From assembly GCF_900292075.1 (NCBI RefSeq), contig NZ_OLMV01000002.1:434001-498000 (forward strand): DNA of 64,000 nucleotides, given 5' to 3'. The notes under the pieces were generated by a model. It did not search any database. It saw nothing but the letters and a program-made list of their open reading frames with translations, and was not told the origin of the DNA. The translations under genes and the position numbers were made by a program. Positions 34,266 through 43,876 of the stretch are shown here, in pieces (within the stretch, counting starts at the first letter, position 1; each line of letters starts with the position of its first letter). Source of the stretch: Microbacterium timonense (GTDB lineage: Bacteria > Actinomycetota > Actinomycetes > Actinomycetales > Microbacteriaceae).

Positions 34266-36512
34266 TCACATCTCGACGACGAGCTTCTTGTGGGGGCTCT
34301 TGTCGATGCGGCCCCACACCTCGCTGATCGAATCGAAGGGCACGCGCTCGACCTCGAGAGACAGCTGGCCGGCGTTCGCCCAACCGGCGAGCTGCTGGTA
34401 GGAGGCCTCCCACTCGTCGAGCGGAACGAGCGGCTTGAGGTGACCGAAGACGCTTCGTCCAGTGAGGAACGGGTAGGCGATCGTCGTCGCCGGCTGTCCG
34501 CCGGACATGCCCACCACAACGTAGCGAGCGCCGATCTTGGTGGCGGGCAGCGCGGCGGCGAAAGCGGGCCCCATCACGGCGTCGAGCACGACGTCGAAGC
34601 CGATGGCCGCCGACTCCTTGATGGCCGCCGCATCGCCCTCGCCACCGGTCAGCACGACGTAGTCGTCCAGCACCCCCTTGGACTTCAGCGCCTCGAGGAC
34701 CTCGACGTTGCGAGCAGCGCCGATCACCCTCCCGGCCCCGAGAAGTCTGGCGGCCTGCGCACCGATCTGACCGACCGCTCCGGTGACACCCAGGATCAGC
34801 ACTTCGTCACCGGGCCGAACCTGAGCGCGCCACTGGAGCCCGGTCAGGGCGATCACACCAGACGTGCCGAGCGCGGCCGCGAGACCCTCGTCGAGGCCGT
34901 CCGGGATCGGGTAGACGCGCGACCGGTCACCCAGAAGGACCTTCTCGCCCAGGGCACCGTACGGCGGCTTCGAGTCGCTGAAGTAGACCTTGGTGCCGTC
35001 CTCGAGCCGAGCGACGCCCTCCGTTCCGACGACCGACGGCACGACAGGCGGGCCGAACGGGCCACCCGCGGCAAGGCGGAGGTCGATCGGGTTCAGCGCG
35101 GCGACGATCACCTCGGCGACCTGCTCACCGGGCTCGGGCACCGGTGCGGCGAACTCGCCGACGGCCGGAGTTCCGGCCACCTCACTCAAAACGGCTGCCT
35201 TCATAAGCTTCTCCTCGCTCGTGGTTCCTTCCGCAGAGTTCCCGTCCGAAGCACTCTTCTGCGACGTGACCTGACTGCGGAACATATCGGTCGATCGTGT
35301 CCCGAGTCCGAGCACGTAGCGGATCGACCGCTCGCCGACCAGATCCCAGTCCATGAACGCGTGGTTCGCGATGACGTCGATGTCCCGGCGATAGCGCTGC
35401 AGCGCTTCCTTCGTCTGATACGGGCTCGAGCCCATCCCGTCGCAGAGGATGCCGATGAGCTCCTGGGCGAGATGGACGATCGTCGTCTGGTCGAGCTCGA
35501 TCTGGCCGATCTCCTGCTGGCTCCATGGCTCGAGCGCGTCGGACTTGCGGATCGATTCTTCGAGGATGTGCTTGTAGAGCAGCTGCGCACAGCGGAGCTT
35601 CTCCCATGCCTGCGCGAAGCGCATCCGTGACTGGGGTAGATCCGATCGCATCGCGCCACCGAATGCGCGAGTCGTCGCCAGACGCGACTTGACGATGTCG
35701 ACCACGGCCTCTGCGGACCCGAGTGCAATCGCCGTGATCATCATCCCGAGGCTGGCGTAGGGGGGGTACCGGAGGAACTTCTCCTCGTGCACGATGCCCG
35801 GGTGCTTGTCGATCGACAGCATCTGCTCCAGCGGAACCGCGTAGTGCTCGGGGACGAAGACGTCATCCATCGTGACGCTCGCGCTGCCCGTCGCCGCCAT
35901 ACCCGACATGAACCAGTCGTCGTTCACAGTGACGCCGGGCTGCGCCAGCGGAACGAGGAACGTGGTGGGAGTCGGAACGCCGTCGACCGACACGATCGAC
36001 GAGCAGAAGGTGTAGTCCGAGTTCCAGAGCCCCGAGGCATAGCGGAAGGTACCCGACACCCGGAAGCCGCCTTCCACCTTCTCCGCCTTGCCGGCAGGGG
36101 TGAGCGGTGCCGCCGCGAGGATGAAGGTCCGGTCCTTGAAGAGCTCCTCCTGTGCCTTCCACGGAAGGTGGGCGGCCATCCAGCTGTGCTCGATCAGGAA
36201 TGCCAGGGTCCAGGCAGCCGAGGTGTCGCCGTGCGCAAGGACGCGCGAGACCTCGCACAGAGCACGGGAGCCCAGGCCTTGGCCACCCCAGACTCGCGGC
36301 GTGAGGGAGTCCATGAGGAACTCCGCGTCCTTCACCGTCTGCGGCGGCTGGTAGCGCAGAGCCTCGGCCTCCTGGGCGCGCGCTCGCAGCGTCGGGATGA
36401 GGACCTTCGCCCGCTCGATGAGGCGGTCTGTCGCCTCTTCGAAGTCGGGATCACCGGCCCCGACGGAAGCGGGGCTTCCGGTGGGTGCCTTGGCAGCTTC
36501 CACGATGCTCAT
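34266..36512 (-). CDS. Fusion of an acyl-CoA-dehydrogenase-fold monooxygenase and an MDR quinone oxidoreductase
   Basis: One 748-residue frame joins two enzymes. Residues about 1-415 have the acyl-CoA dehydrogenase fold of flavin-dependent oxygenases (HsaA/HpaH group: SLTPRVWGGQGLGS, GDTSAAWTLAF, FVPEHYAVPL). Residues 437-748 form a zinc-free quinone oxidoreductase (MKAAVLSEVAGTPAVG start, ILGVTGAVGQIGAQAA cofactor site). The linker (about residues 415-436) is Ser/Glu-rich. Met437 (35204) has its own perfect GAGGAG 6 bases upstream, so the second domain may also be made separately. Two ancestral genes probably merged by loss of a stop. A motif copy lies 130 bases upstream. Confidence 0.8.
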   Translation of the reverse strand: MSIVEAAKAPTGSPASVGAGDPDFEEATDRLIERAKVLIPTLRARAQEAEALRYQPPQTVKDAEFLMDSLTPRVWGGQGLGSRALCEVSRVLAHGDTSAAWTLAFLIEHSWMAAHLPWKAQEELFKDRTFILAAAPLTPAGKAEKVEGGFRVSGTFRYASGLWNSDYTFCSSIVSVDGVPTPTTFLVPLAQPGVTVNDDWFMSGMAATGSASVTMDDVFVPEHYAVPLEQMLSIDKHPGIVHEEKFLRYPPYASLGMMITAIALGSAEAVVDIVKSRLATTRAFGGAMRSDLPQSRMRFAQAWEKLRCAQLLYKHILEESIRKSDALEPWSQQEIGQIELDQTTIVHLAQELIGILCDGMGSSPYQTKEALQRYRRDIDVIANHAFMDWDLVGERSIRYVLGLGTRSTDMFRSQVTSQKSASDGNSAEGTTSEEKLMKAAVLSEVAGTPAVGEFAAPVPEPGEQVAEVIVAALNPIDLRLAAGGPFGPPVVPSVVGTEGVARLEDGTKVYFSDSKPPYGALGEKVLLGDRSRVYPIPDGLDEGLAAALGTSGVIALTGLQWRAQVRPGDEVLILGVTGAVGQIGAQAARLLGAGRVIGAARNVEVLEALKSKGVLDDYVVLTGGEGDAAAIKESAAIGFDVVLDAVMGPAFAAALPATKIGARYVVVGMSGGQPATTIAYPFLTGRSVFGHLKPLVPLDEWEASYQQLAGWANAGQLSLEVERVPFDSISEVWGRIDKSPHKKLVVEM

Positions 36513-36604
36513 CTGTTGCCTTCCTGCGGTCTTAAGCGATTCCAGTCCGCTTGCTTTGGGGTTGTGATGCGCCCGACCCGCACCGGCTCGAGCTTCAGCA
36601 CTCG

Positions 36605-36651
36605 ATTAGACCGTAAGTCTTTTGTTGGTCATTTGTCAATCGTCCAACATA
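36605..36651. promoter_or_regulatory. Promoter region of the fusion gene with two shared motifs
   Basis: ATTAGACCG (36605-36613), part of AGACCGTAAGTC that recurs at 49211-49222, and GTCCAACATA (36642-36651, 9 of 10 of the island motif). On the minus strand the latter reads TATGTTGGAC. The arms AGAC and GTCT around CGTAA form a small dyad. Confidence 0.5.
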
Positions 36652-36690
36652 AGGCCGTCCACGAACCTCTCGAATCACTCTTTCCGCGCC

Positions 36691-37698
36691 TCAGACCGCC
36701 GCGTTGCGGACCGGCATGTTCTGCACGCCGCCGGTCGTGTCGGCGACCTCGTCATACCGGTGGCAGACGACCCGTCCGCCGTCCGGCGCTGTGCGCAAGG
36801 GCGGAGGCTCGGTCCAGCATCTGTCGATGACAAGCGGGCAGCGGGGCGCGAAGGGACAGCCTTCCCCCGCACGCGGTTCCGGCCGAGGATCGCGCGTCCG
36901 CGGCAGCCGCTTCTTGCGCGTCCCCGTCACATCGGTCTCGGGCGTGGCGGCGACGAGCGCCTGCGTGTACGGGTGACGTGGGTTGTGGGCCACCGTGGCG
37001 GCGGGGCCGTCCTCGAGCACCTGCCCGCGATAGAGGACGATGATCCAATCGGACATGTAGCGCACGACGTCGAGGTCGTGCCCGATGAAGCAATAGGTCA
37101 ATGAGTCGCTGGAGCGTGCCTCGCGCAGCACATTGAGCACCTGCGCCTGGACGGAGACGTCCAGAGCGCTGACCGGTTCGTCGCAGACGATCAGGCGGGG
37201 CCCGCTCATGAGCGCCCTGGCTATCGCAACTCGCTGACGCTGACCACCTGAGAGCTTCGAGGGATACGTCGCCGAGACCGAATAGGGCAATCCCACGCGA
37301 TCGAAGAGATAGGCGATGCGCGCAAAGGTCTCCGCGCGGACGCGACGGCCGCCGGGCACCTCCTCCGCCACGCTCACGCCGACCGGCAGAGAGGGGTTGA
37401 GTGAGCTGAAGGGGTCCTGGAAGACCGCTCGGATCTGACCGGGTCCTGAACGAAGGCGCTGATGCTCCGGGCTGCCGACATCCACCCCATCGAAACGGAT
37501 GCTCCCGGAGGTGATGGGCACGAGACCGAGAATCGCGCGACCGATCGTGGTCTTCCCTGAGCCCGACTCCCCCACCAGTCCGACGGCTTGTCCTTCCTTG
37601 ATGGTGAACGACACCCCGGAGACGCCGGTGACGCGCTCGCCGCCTCGTCGGTACTCGACAGTCAGGTCGGAGACCTCCAGCAACGGTCGATCAGGCAC
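36691..37698 (-). CDS. Peptide-type ABC transporter ATP-binding protein (OppF/DppF type)
   Basis: A 335-residue ATPase with Walker A GESGSGKTTIG near residue 44, signature KLSGGQRQRVAIARAL, Walker B LIVCDEPVSALDV, and the C-terminal Cys-rich oligopeptide-transporter region (CPFAPRCPLVIDRC). GTG 37698 is the start because AAGGAGG lies 6 bases upstream; it overlaps the stop of the fused permease-ATPase gene by 8 bases. Last gene of the second peptide-type import operon. Its location in the island suggests that it imports a pathway substrate or a conjugate, not necessarily a peptide. Confidence 0.9.
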   Translation of the reverse strand: MPDRPLLEVSDLTVEYRRGGERVTGVSGVSFTIKEGQAVGLVGESGSGKTTIGRAILGLVPITSGSIRFDGVDVGSPEHQRLRSGPGQIRAVFQDPFSSLNPSLPVGVSVAEEVPGGRRVRAETFARIAYLFDRVGLPYSVSATYPSKLSGGQRQRVAIARALMSGPRLIVCDEPVSALDVSVQAQVLNVLREARSSDSLTYCFIGHDLDVVRYMSDWIIVLYRGQVLEDGPAATVAHNPRHPYTQALVAATPETDVTGTRKKRLPRTRDPRPEPRAGEGCPFAPRCPLVIDRCWTEPPPLRTAPDGGRVVCHRYDEVADTTGGVQNMPVRNAAV

Positions 37699-39673
37699 TG
37701 GCGTCCTCCTTCTCGGGTTCCCGCGCCTCGAGCCCGGGAAGGGGGTGGATGCATCGCGCCGCGTGCCCGTCTGCACCTCTGATCATCGGGATCGGGGCCG
37801 CGTCGCAGGCATCCGTTCTGAAGGCGCAGCGTGCCGCGAAACGGCACCCCACCGGCCAGTCAGCCGGCGCGATCACACTGCCCTCGATCGTCGGGAGCAT
37901 GAGCGAGTCGTCCGTGACATTCGATGGCCGACAGGCGAGCAGCGCCGCCGTGTAGGGGTGGACAGGCCTGTTCACGACATCGACGAGATCGCCGCGCTCG
38001 ACGACCTGACCCGCGTACATCACCAGCGCCTTGTCGCAGAACTCGGCGACGACACCCCAGTCGTGGCTGACCAGCAGAATGGCCATCCCGTACTGTTCCT
38101 GCAGCGATTGGAGCAAGGTGAGGATCTCGGCCTGCACCGTGACGTCGAGCGCCGTGGTGGGCTCATCGGCGATCAGCAGCCGCGGGCGAGTGGCGATCGC
38201 GCGTGCGATCCCGACCCGCTGAGCCATTCCTCCGGAGAGCTCGTGTGGATACCGGTGAGCAGCGCCCTCCGGATCCGGCAGCTGTACTTGTCTGAGGAGC
38301 TCGATGACACGCCGGTCCGCTTGACGACCGGAGACCCCGTCCCGCAGACGCACGATCCTCTTCAGAAGCGTTCCCACCCGGAGCGTGGGATCGAGTGCGG
38401 TCATCGGATCCTGAGCGATATAGCTCACGTCGTCCCGGCGGTACGCGTAGAGCTCGCGCCCGGCCAGACGTACGACGTCTGTCCCCTCGAAATCGATCGT
38501 TCCGCCGAGGATCTCGCCGCCCCCTGGAAGCAGCCGCGCGATCGCTCGCGCGACAGAAGTCTTGCCGCACCCGGACTCACCGACGATTCCCACCGTCTCT
38601 CCCGGTGCGATGTCGAGATCCACCCCGGTGACGACCGGGCGAGCGACGCCGTCCACGACGAATCCCACCGTCAGCTCGCGGACCGACACAAGGCTCGCTG
38701 ACGATCCGACAGACGCGTCAGGGACGGTTGCAGAAGCGACGCTCACCACCGGCTTCCGCGACTTCTCGGATCGGGACCTCCTGCGCCTCGAGGGAGCCCC
38801 CGCCCACGCGTCGACCGTCACATCCCGAACGGCGTCACCGATGAGAACCAGCGCAAGAGTGACCGCACCCAGAGCAAGACCACCCGCGATGACGGGCCAA
38901 GGGCTCAGGTTGAGCACCTGGGATCCTTCGAAGATGATCGAGCCCCAGTCGGGATTCGGGGGCTGGGTCCCGAAACCGAGGAAGGCCAGACCGACCGCGA
39001 ATTGCAGGGCGATCGCGGATACGAGCGCGCACTGAACGAGAATCGGACCCATCACGCGCGGAAGGACGTGCTTGGACACGATGCCGGTACCGGTCACACC
39101 CGCGACGACGGCAGCGTCGATGTACAACTCGCGACTGACCGCGAGCGCCGGACCCCGGATGTTCCGGACGACGGGCGGCGCGAGAAGCAGCCCGAGGCCG
39201 ATCATCGCGAGCGACGTGTAGCCGGCGAACAGGGACATGATGACGAGCATCACGACCATGGCGGGAATGGCGAGGCCGACGTCCGTCACGAACATGATCG
39301 ACCGGTCAGCCCACCCGCGGGCGTGGGCTGCCGTAAGTCCCAGCGGAACCGCCACCAGGATCGCGACCACTGTCACGATCAGTGCGTTGGGGAGGGTGAC
39401 CTGGCCGCCGTAGAGCACACGCGTGAGCAGATCGCGACCCAGCTGGTCCGTTCCCAGCCAGTGCTCCAGACTCGGCGGCTGCAGGGAGTCCTTGAGGTCG
39501 ACGACGTTGGGACCGGCGGGAAACAGAACCGGTGCCAGATAACAGGCGAGCACGATCGCGACGAGGGCGATCAGAGCCGCCATCCCGAGCCTGTTCCGCC
39601 CGAATGCACGGGCGATGTTGGTCCACGTTCGCGGCGGAGGGGCGGGCACCACCAGGTTGCTCGTCGCAGTCAT
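37691..39673 (-). CDS. Fused peptide-type ABC permease and ATPase (DppC-DppD)
   Basis: A 660-residue fusion. Residues about 1-290 are a DppC-type permease ([21 protein letters not shown]-like loop). Residues about 325-660 are a DppD-type ATPase with Walker [12 protein letters not shown], signature [13 protein letters not shown], Walker [13 protein letters not shown] and a C-terminal Cys-containing oligopeptide region ([14 protein letters not shown]). It has the same domain order as the fusion at 16856, but the proteins are clearly divergent. ATG 39673 overlaps the stop of the preceding permease gene. Confidence 0.9.
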   Translation of the reverse strand: MTATSNLVVPAPPPRTWTNIARAFGRNRLGMAALIALVAIVLACYLAPVLFPAGPNVVDLKDSLQPPSLEHWLGTDQLGRDLLTRVLYGGQVTLPNALIVTVVAILVAVPLGLTAAHARGWADRSIMFVTDVGLAIPAMVVMLVIMSLFAGYTSLAMIGLGLLLAPPVVRNIRGPALAVSRELYIDAAVVAGVTGTGIVSKHVLPRVMGPILVQCALVSAIALQFAVGLAFLGFGTQPPNPDWGSIIFEGSQVLNLSPWPVIAGGLALGAVTLALVLIGDAVRDVTVDAWAGAPSRRRRSRSEKSRKPVVSVASATVPDASVGSSASLVSVRELTVGFVVDGVARPVVTGVDLDIAPGETVGIVGESGCGKTSVARAIARLLPGGGEILGGTIDFEGTDVVRLAGRELYAYRRDDVSYIAQDPMTALDPTLRVGTLLKRIVRLRDGVSGRQADRRVIELLRQVQLPDPEGAAHRYPHELSGGMAQRVGIARAIATRPRLLIADEPTTALDVTVQAEILTLLQSLQEQYGMAILLVSHDWGVVAEFCDKALVMYAGQVVERGDLVDVVNRPVHPYTAALLACRPSNVTDDSLMLPTIEGSVIAPADWPVGCRFAARCAFRTDACDAAPIPMIRGADGHAARCIHPLPGLEAREPEKEDASA

Positions 39674-40611
39674 CGGACACGCACCTTCGGGTTGAGCCAG
39701 CCATACAGGAGATCGATGATCAGGTTCGTCACGATCACGACGACACAGAAGACGACGGTGACTCCCTGAAGCACGTAGATGTCACCGGAACGAGCGGCGG
39801 TGACCGCGAGACTTCCGATCCCCGGAAGCACGAAGACGGACTCGATGAGCACGGTGCCGCCGAACATCCCGATGACGAGCACTCCGGCTCCCGTCACGAT
39901 CGGGATCGCGGCGTTCCTCAGCCCGTGCCTCAGCACGATCCGCCACTCCGGGAAGCCATCCGCGCGCAGAACAGTGATGAACTCGCTGCCCATGACCTGG
40001 CGCATGGCGTCACGGGTCTGCTTTGCGATCGCCGTGATGCCGATCACCGCGAGAGCGATCACCGGCAGGATGAGAGACCGGAGCCACTCGATCGGCGATG
40101 CCGAGAAGTCCACGTACCCCGTCGCGGGGAGCCACCCGAGGTTGACGGCGAAGATCAGCACCAGCATGAGCCCGAGCCAGAAGTTGGGGATCACATAGCC
40201 GGCCACCGCGAGGACGTCCGTCGCCTTTCCCACCGCACCGCCTCGAACGGCGCTGATCAGCCCGAGGGCGACGCCGACGATCACGGTCACGAGAGTCGCG
40301 AGGAGCACGAGGGAGATCGTGACGGGAAGTCGATCGGCGACCGCCTCCGTCACGTTCTGCGATGACACCAGCGAGTTGCCGAAGTCACCCCGGACCGCGC
40401 CTTGGAGCCATGTCCAGTACTGGACCACGATGGGTTGGTTCAGTCCGAGCTGATCCCTCAGCTCTTCGACTGCCTCGGGACTGGCAGACGTGCCGAGAAT
40501 CGTTGCGGCAGGATCACCGGGAGCGATGGCGGTGAGCACGAAAGTCATGGCTGACACCACGAACAGGAGTACGACCGCCAGCAGCAGACGGTGCGTGATG
40601 AGGCGGATCAT
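39670..40611 (-). CDS. Peptide-type ABC transporter permease (DppB type)
   Basis: A 313-residue membrane protein with six predicted segments, beginning LLAVVLLFVVSAMTFVLTAI. It has the family loop LGLNQPIVVQYWTWLQGAV and an EAA-like region VLRADGFPEWRIV. It pairs with the fused permease downstream. The binding-protein gene lies upstream but is separated by 208 bases with a terminator and a motif-bearing promoter, so the membrane genes can be transcribed on their own. Confidence 0.92.
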   Translation of the reverse strand: MIRLITHRLLLAVVLLFVVSAMTFVLTAIAPGDPAATILGTSASPEAVEELRDQLGLNQPIVVQYWTWLQGAVRGDFGNSLVSSQNVTEAVADRLPVTISLVLLATLVTVIVGVALGLISAVRGGAVGKATDVLAVAGYVIPNFWLGLMLVLIFAVNLGWLPATGYVDFSASPIEWLRSLILPVIALAVIGITAIAKQTRDAMRQVMGSEFITVLRADGFPEWRIVLRHGLRNAAIPIVTGAGVLVIGMFGGTVLIESVFVLPGIGSLAVTAARSGDIYVLQGVTVVFCVVVIVTNLIIDLLYGWLNPKVRVR

Positions 40612-40703
40612 CGCGCGTCGCCAACCGCCGGCGCAACCGACCTGGTCTGAGATCTGAGCAACTCTGCCCCCGTCTGTAAGTGCGGTAAACGCAATTGTAG
40701 GAT

Positions 40704-40712
40704 ATTAGACCG
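40704..40712. promoter_or_regulatory. ATTAGACCG element upstream of permease gene
   Basis: Identical nine bases occur at 36605-36613 upstream of the fusion gene. Read on the minus strand it is CGGTCTAAT, related to the GTCYRA core of the island motif. It lies about 90 bases before the DppB-type gene start. Confidence 0.4.
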
Positions 40713-40764
40713 CTTTTGAAAACCGTCACGATTCTCGGCCAATTGGCGGCCGTCCCCTCAGCAC

Positions 40765-40804
40765 ACTGTTGCGGGCGCGCCCTTGAGGACGCGCCCGCAA
40801 CAGT
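40765..40804 (-). terminator. Terminator hairpin after the binding-protein gene, 15-bp perfect stem
   Basis: ACTGTTGCGGGCGCG pairs with CGCGCCCGCAACAGT around a 10-base loop, 15 bases beyond the binding-protein stop. There is no clear T-tract, so read-through into the permease genes is possible. Confidence 0.75.
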
Positions 40805-40819
40805 CGCCGTCAGCGTCGT

Positions 40820-42421
40820 TTACTCGGTTCCGCCGCCCTGCCATGCCTCGTCGGTCACCGGACTGAACGGGTTCGCTTCGATCGTCCAGAACTGCTCAGG
40901 CACGTTCTGCACGTCGGGGTCGACGGCTATCAGGGTGGTGATGCCGGCGATCGGGACCGCGTAGACCAACTCGTTGAGCGCGCTCGTCGCTTCCATCGAG
41001 AGCGCGGTCTGGGCGTCGACGTCTGGTGCCGTCGCGGCGGCGTTCAGCGCACTCACCAGACTCTCGTCGAGCGGAACGTTCTTGGGGTTGGCCAGGCCAC
41101 CCGTCCGGAACAGGGTGTAGACGGCGCCCGAGATGCCGTTGGCACCGGTAGACAGGATGACCGAGTCGTACTGGCCCATCTGCAGCGCCACCTCCCCCGG
41201 ACTTCCGTCGAAGGGAACCAGGTCCAGTGTCACCCCGACCTCCGCGTAAGCCGCCTTGAGCGCCTGGCCGAGTGCTGACCCGGGGTCGAAGAAGGCCGGA
41301 TCGAACATCGAGATCGTGAAGCCGTCCGCATAGCCTGCCTCGGCGAGCAGCTCCTTCGCCTTCTCGGGGTCGTAGGCGTACATGTCGACGTCGTCCTCGT
41401 TGTAGCCCTGCGCTCCTTCGGGAATGAAGGAACTCGTCGGCGTCGCAGACTCACCGTACAGCGCCGTGGCGATGTCCTCGCGGGGCGTCGCAAAGGCGAG
41501 GGCCTGGCGCACCTTGACTTCAGCCAGGGGCCCGGCATCGCGTGCCGAAAGCGAGAGCGTCGCGAATTTGCCGAGGGGCCCTCGCGACAGGGTGAGACCC
41601 GCGCTCTCGACTGTCGCCAGATCCGCGGTGGAGATGTTGGTCGCCGAGCTCACCTGGCCGGAGCGGATCGCGTTGAGCCTCGCAGCCGGATCCTGCATCG
41701 GCTGGTAAACGACCTTCTCGTAGTGGATCGCATCCTGGTTGTAGTAGTTGTCGTTGGGCACGTAGACGTACTTCGAGCCCTTCGTCGTCTGGGAAGAGTC
41801 CAGGACGTACGGGCCGCTCCCGTAGGTCTCGTCGACCATGAGGCTCCGGTCCGCTGCCGCAGCAGGGTTGACGATGTAGCTGAGGCCACTCTGACCCGAG
41901 AGGAGATAGAGCGCGTACTCGTCGGTCAACGGCTCGGCGAAGGTGATGTCCACCTGATCATCGCCCGCGGCAGCGGCGCCCTGGAACGGATAACCCAGAG
42001 CCGCGAAGGGGCCGGGTGCCGACAGGTACGAAGTGAACGACCCGGCGACGGCCTCGGCGTCGAGCGGCGTGCCATCCGAGAACTTAACGCCTTCGCGCAG
42101 CGTCAACCGGAGCACGGTCCGGCTGTCATCGGTCCACTCCCACGACGTCGCGAGCCCGGGTCCGATCGATCCATCCTCGGGCGAGATGTGCGTCAGCGTG
42201 TCGTACGAGACGCTGCAGAAGATGACCGGCACACAGTTCGCCGTGTCCATGTTCGCCACGTCTCCGGTCACGGCCAGGGTGAGGGTTCCGCCGCGGCCCG
42301 CATCGGCCGACTCCGACGGATCGGCACCGCCCCCGCCTGTGCAAGCTGAGAGAGCTATCGCGAGCAACAGGGTGCCCGACATGGCGATGGCGCGGGGGCG
42401 CCAGCGATTGTTGATCGGCAT
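40820..42421 (-). CDS. ABC transporter substrate-binding lipoprotein, family 5
   Basis: A 533-residue solute-binding protein of the SBP_bac_5 family. The signal peptide ends with the lipobox ALSACTG (Cys near residue 29). Family blocks follow: TSWEWTDDSRTVLRLTLREG, and AYDPEKAKELLAEAGYADGF. It captures the ligand of the second peptide-type importer outside the membrane. ATG 42421 (MPINNRW) is chosen because AGGGGA lies upstream and the signal peptide begins properly; longer frames are shadows. Its promoter region holds a 20-base inverted repeat. Confidence 0.91.
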   Translation of the reverse strand: MPINNRWRPRAIAMSGTLLLAIALSACTGGGGADPSESADAGRGGTLTLAVTGDVANMDTANCVPVIFCSVSYDTLTHISPEDGSIGPGLATSWEWTDDSRTVLRLTLREGVKFSDGTPLDAEAVAGSFTSYLSAPGPFAALGYPFQGAAAAGDDQVDITFAEPLTDEYALYLLSGQSGLSYIVNPAAAADRSLMVDETYGSGPYVLDSSQTTKGSKYVYVPNDNYYNQDAIHYEKVVYQPMQDPAARLNAIRSGQVSSATNISTADLATVESAGLTLSRGPLGKFATLSLSARDAGPLAEVKVRQALAFATPREDIATALYGESATPTSSFIPEGAQGYNEDDVDMYAYDPEKAKELLAEAGYADGFTISMFDPAFFDPGSALGQALKAAYAEVGVTLDLVPFDGSPGEVALQMGQYDSVILSTGANGISGAVYTLFRTGGLANPKNVPLDESLVSALNAAATAPDVDAQTALSMEATSALNELVYAVPIAGITTLIAVDPDVQNVPEQFWTIEANPFSPVTDEAWQGGGTE

Positions 42422-42465
42422 ATGCACTGTCCCCTGTCTGGGTCCGTCCTGCTCTGGACGCCATT

Positions 42466-42485
42466 GTCTGAGTTTTGACTCAGAC
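42466..42485. promoter_or_regulatory. Perfect inverted repeat upstream of the binding-protein gene
   Basis: GTCTGAGTTTTGACTCAGAC has 8-base arms and a 4-base centre, about 45 bases before the gene start at 42421. GTCTGAA follows at 42492. GTCTGA is the core found in other island promoters, so this is a candidate GntR operator. Confidence 0.65.
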
Positions 42486-42596
42486 CCTTTTGTCTGAATC
42501 TGGGCCAGAGAATATCCCGCGCATGCATCCCTGTCAATCTGGCGCATCGCGGGCCTCGCTGCGCAGTAACAGGGGGCCGGGTGTGGAGGGTTGATA

Positions 42597-42606
42597 AATG
42601 TCGGAC
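42597..42606. promoter_or_regulatory. Island motif GTCCGACATT (minus strand), perfect copy
   Basis: Plus-strand AATGTCGGAC lies 39 bases before the flavin reductase start at 42645, next to a GATAAA -10-like stretch. Confidence 0.6.
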
Positions 42607-42644
42607 GAAAGACAACAATGAGACCGAGCAGTGAGGAGAACGGC

Positions 42645-43874
42645 ATGGCAACGGTGCGAACGCCTATCGATCCCGTCCAGTTCCGCGAGGTGATGGGAAA
42701 CTATCCCACGGGCGTGACGGTGGTGACAGCGGTAGACGACGCCGGCCCGATCGGCATGGTGGTCGGCACGTTCTCGTCGGTCTCCCTCGATCCGCCACTC
42801 GTCGCCTTCCTCCCGCAGACGCGCTCGGGAACATACGCGCGACTGCGCAACGCCGGGGCGTACTGCATCAACGTCCTGGCGCACGATCAGGTCGATGTGT
42901 GCCGGCTCCTCTCGGGCCCTGATCCGGACAAGTTCGACAAGGTCGAATGGAAGCCGTCTTCGCTCGGCGCGCCGATGATCGAGGGCGCCGTCGCGTACAT
43001 CCACTGTTCACCTCGGCCTCCGATCGATGCCGGGGATCATTACATCGCACTCTGCGACGTCCTCTCCCTCGAGGCGAACCGGCAGACGACCCCGCTCCTC
43101 TTCTTCCAGGGCGGGTACGGAGGTTTCTCACCTCACGGGATGACCGCATACGGCGACGCCGATCTGATCGAAGGCATTCGACTCGCCGCATTCGCCCGGC
43201 CCCAGATCGAGCTCCTCGCGCGTGAGCAGCAGTGCGAGGCCGCAGTCCTCGTCGCCGTCACCGCGAATGAACTGACCACCGTCGGTTCGGCATACGGCGG
43301 GGAGGCCAAGATGAGTGAACGCATCGGCGAACGCCTCCCGATGAAGCCCCCCTTGGGCGAGGCGTTCATCGCGTGGGCCCCCGACGCCGCCCTGGAGCGA
43401 TGGCTCTCCGGCGCGGCGAGGGACCCTGAGACGGTCGAAAGCCTGAGGCAGCGACTGGCGACGCTCCGCGCCCAGGGATACGCGGTGTCTCAGATCGGCC
43501 CCGAGGGCGGCAGCCACCGCGATCAGCTCGTCGCGCTCATGGCCGAGTATGCGGCAGGCGACCTCACGCCGGCTCGCGAGCGATCCCTGCTCGGCAGAAT
43601 GGCCCAGCTCATGCACTTCTTCGACACGTCGGATTTCGATGACGACGGGACCTACAACCTCGGCGGAGTCATGGCGCCCGTCCTGAACGAGCAGCGGAAC
43701 ATCGTGATGCTGCTGCGGCTCTCGCAGCTCCCGCAGAGCGTGGATGGCAGGCAGGTCAAGCGCTGGATCTCGGAGATCCGCGCAGCGGCAGCTGCGGTCG
43801 AGTCCGAGCTTCGCGCGGACGACTCCGTCGACCTGGACCAGTCGCTGGCCTGGGCGAGGTCGATGTTCGCCTGA
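42645..43874 (+). CDS. Flavin reductase fused to an IclR-type effector-binding domain
   Basis: A 409-residue two-domain protein. Residues about 1-165 are a flavin reductase (REVMGNYPTGVTVVTAVDDA; SVSLDPPLVAFLPQTRSG) that supplies FADH2/FMNH2 to two-component monooxygenases. Residues about 175-405 match the ligand-binding domain of IclR regulators without the DNA-binding part (GERLPMKPPLGEAFIAWAP; LRQRLATLRAQGYAVS; GGVMAPVLNEQRNIVMLLRL). The second domain may sense the aromatic substrate and gate the reductase; this is inference by analogy with p-hydroxyphenylacetate hydroxylase reductase C1, whose C-terminal domain does so. GAGGAG precedes ATG 42645. Likely partner of the oxygenases at 34266 and 47002. 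Confidence 0.85.
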   Translation: MATVRTPIDPVQFREVMGNYPTGVTVVTAVDDAGPIGMVVGTFSSVSLDPPLVAFLPQTRSGTYARLRNAGAYCINVLAHDQVDVCRLLSGPDPDKFDKVEWKPSSLGAPMIEGAVAYIHCSPRPPIDAGDHYIALCDVLSLEANRQTTPLLFFQGGYGGFSPHGMTAYGDADLIEGIRLAAFARPQIELLAREQQCEAAVLVAVTANELTTVGSAYGGEAKMSERIGERLPMKPPLGEAFIAWAPDAALERWLSGAARDPETVESLRQRLATLRAQGYAVSQIGPEGGSHRDQLVALMAEYAAGDLTPARERSLLGRMAQLMHFFDTSDFDDDGTYNLGGVMAPVLNEQRNIVMLLRLSQLPQSVDGRQVKRWISEIRAAAAAVESELRADDSVDLDQSLAWARSMFA

Positions 43875-43876
43875 CT

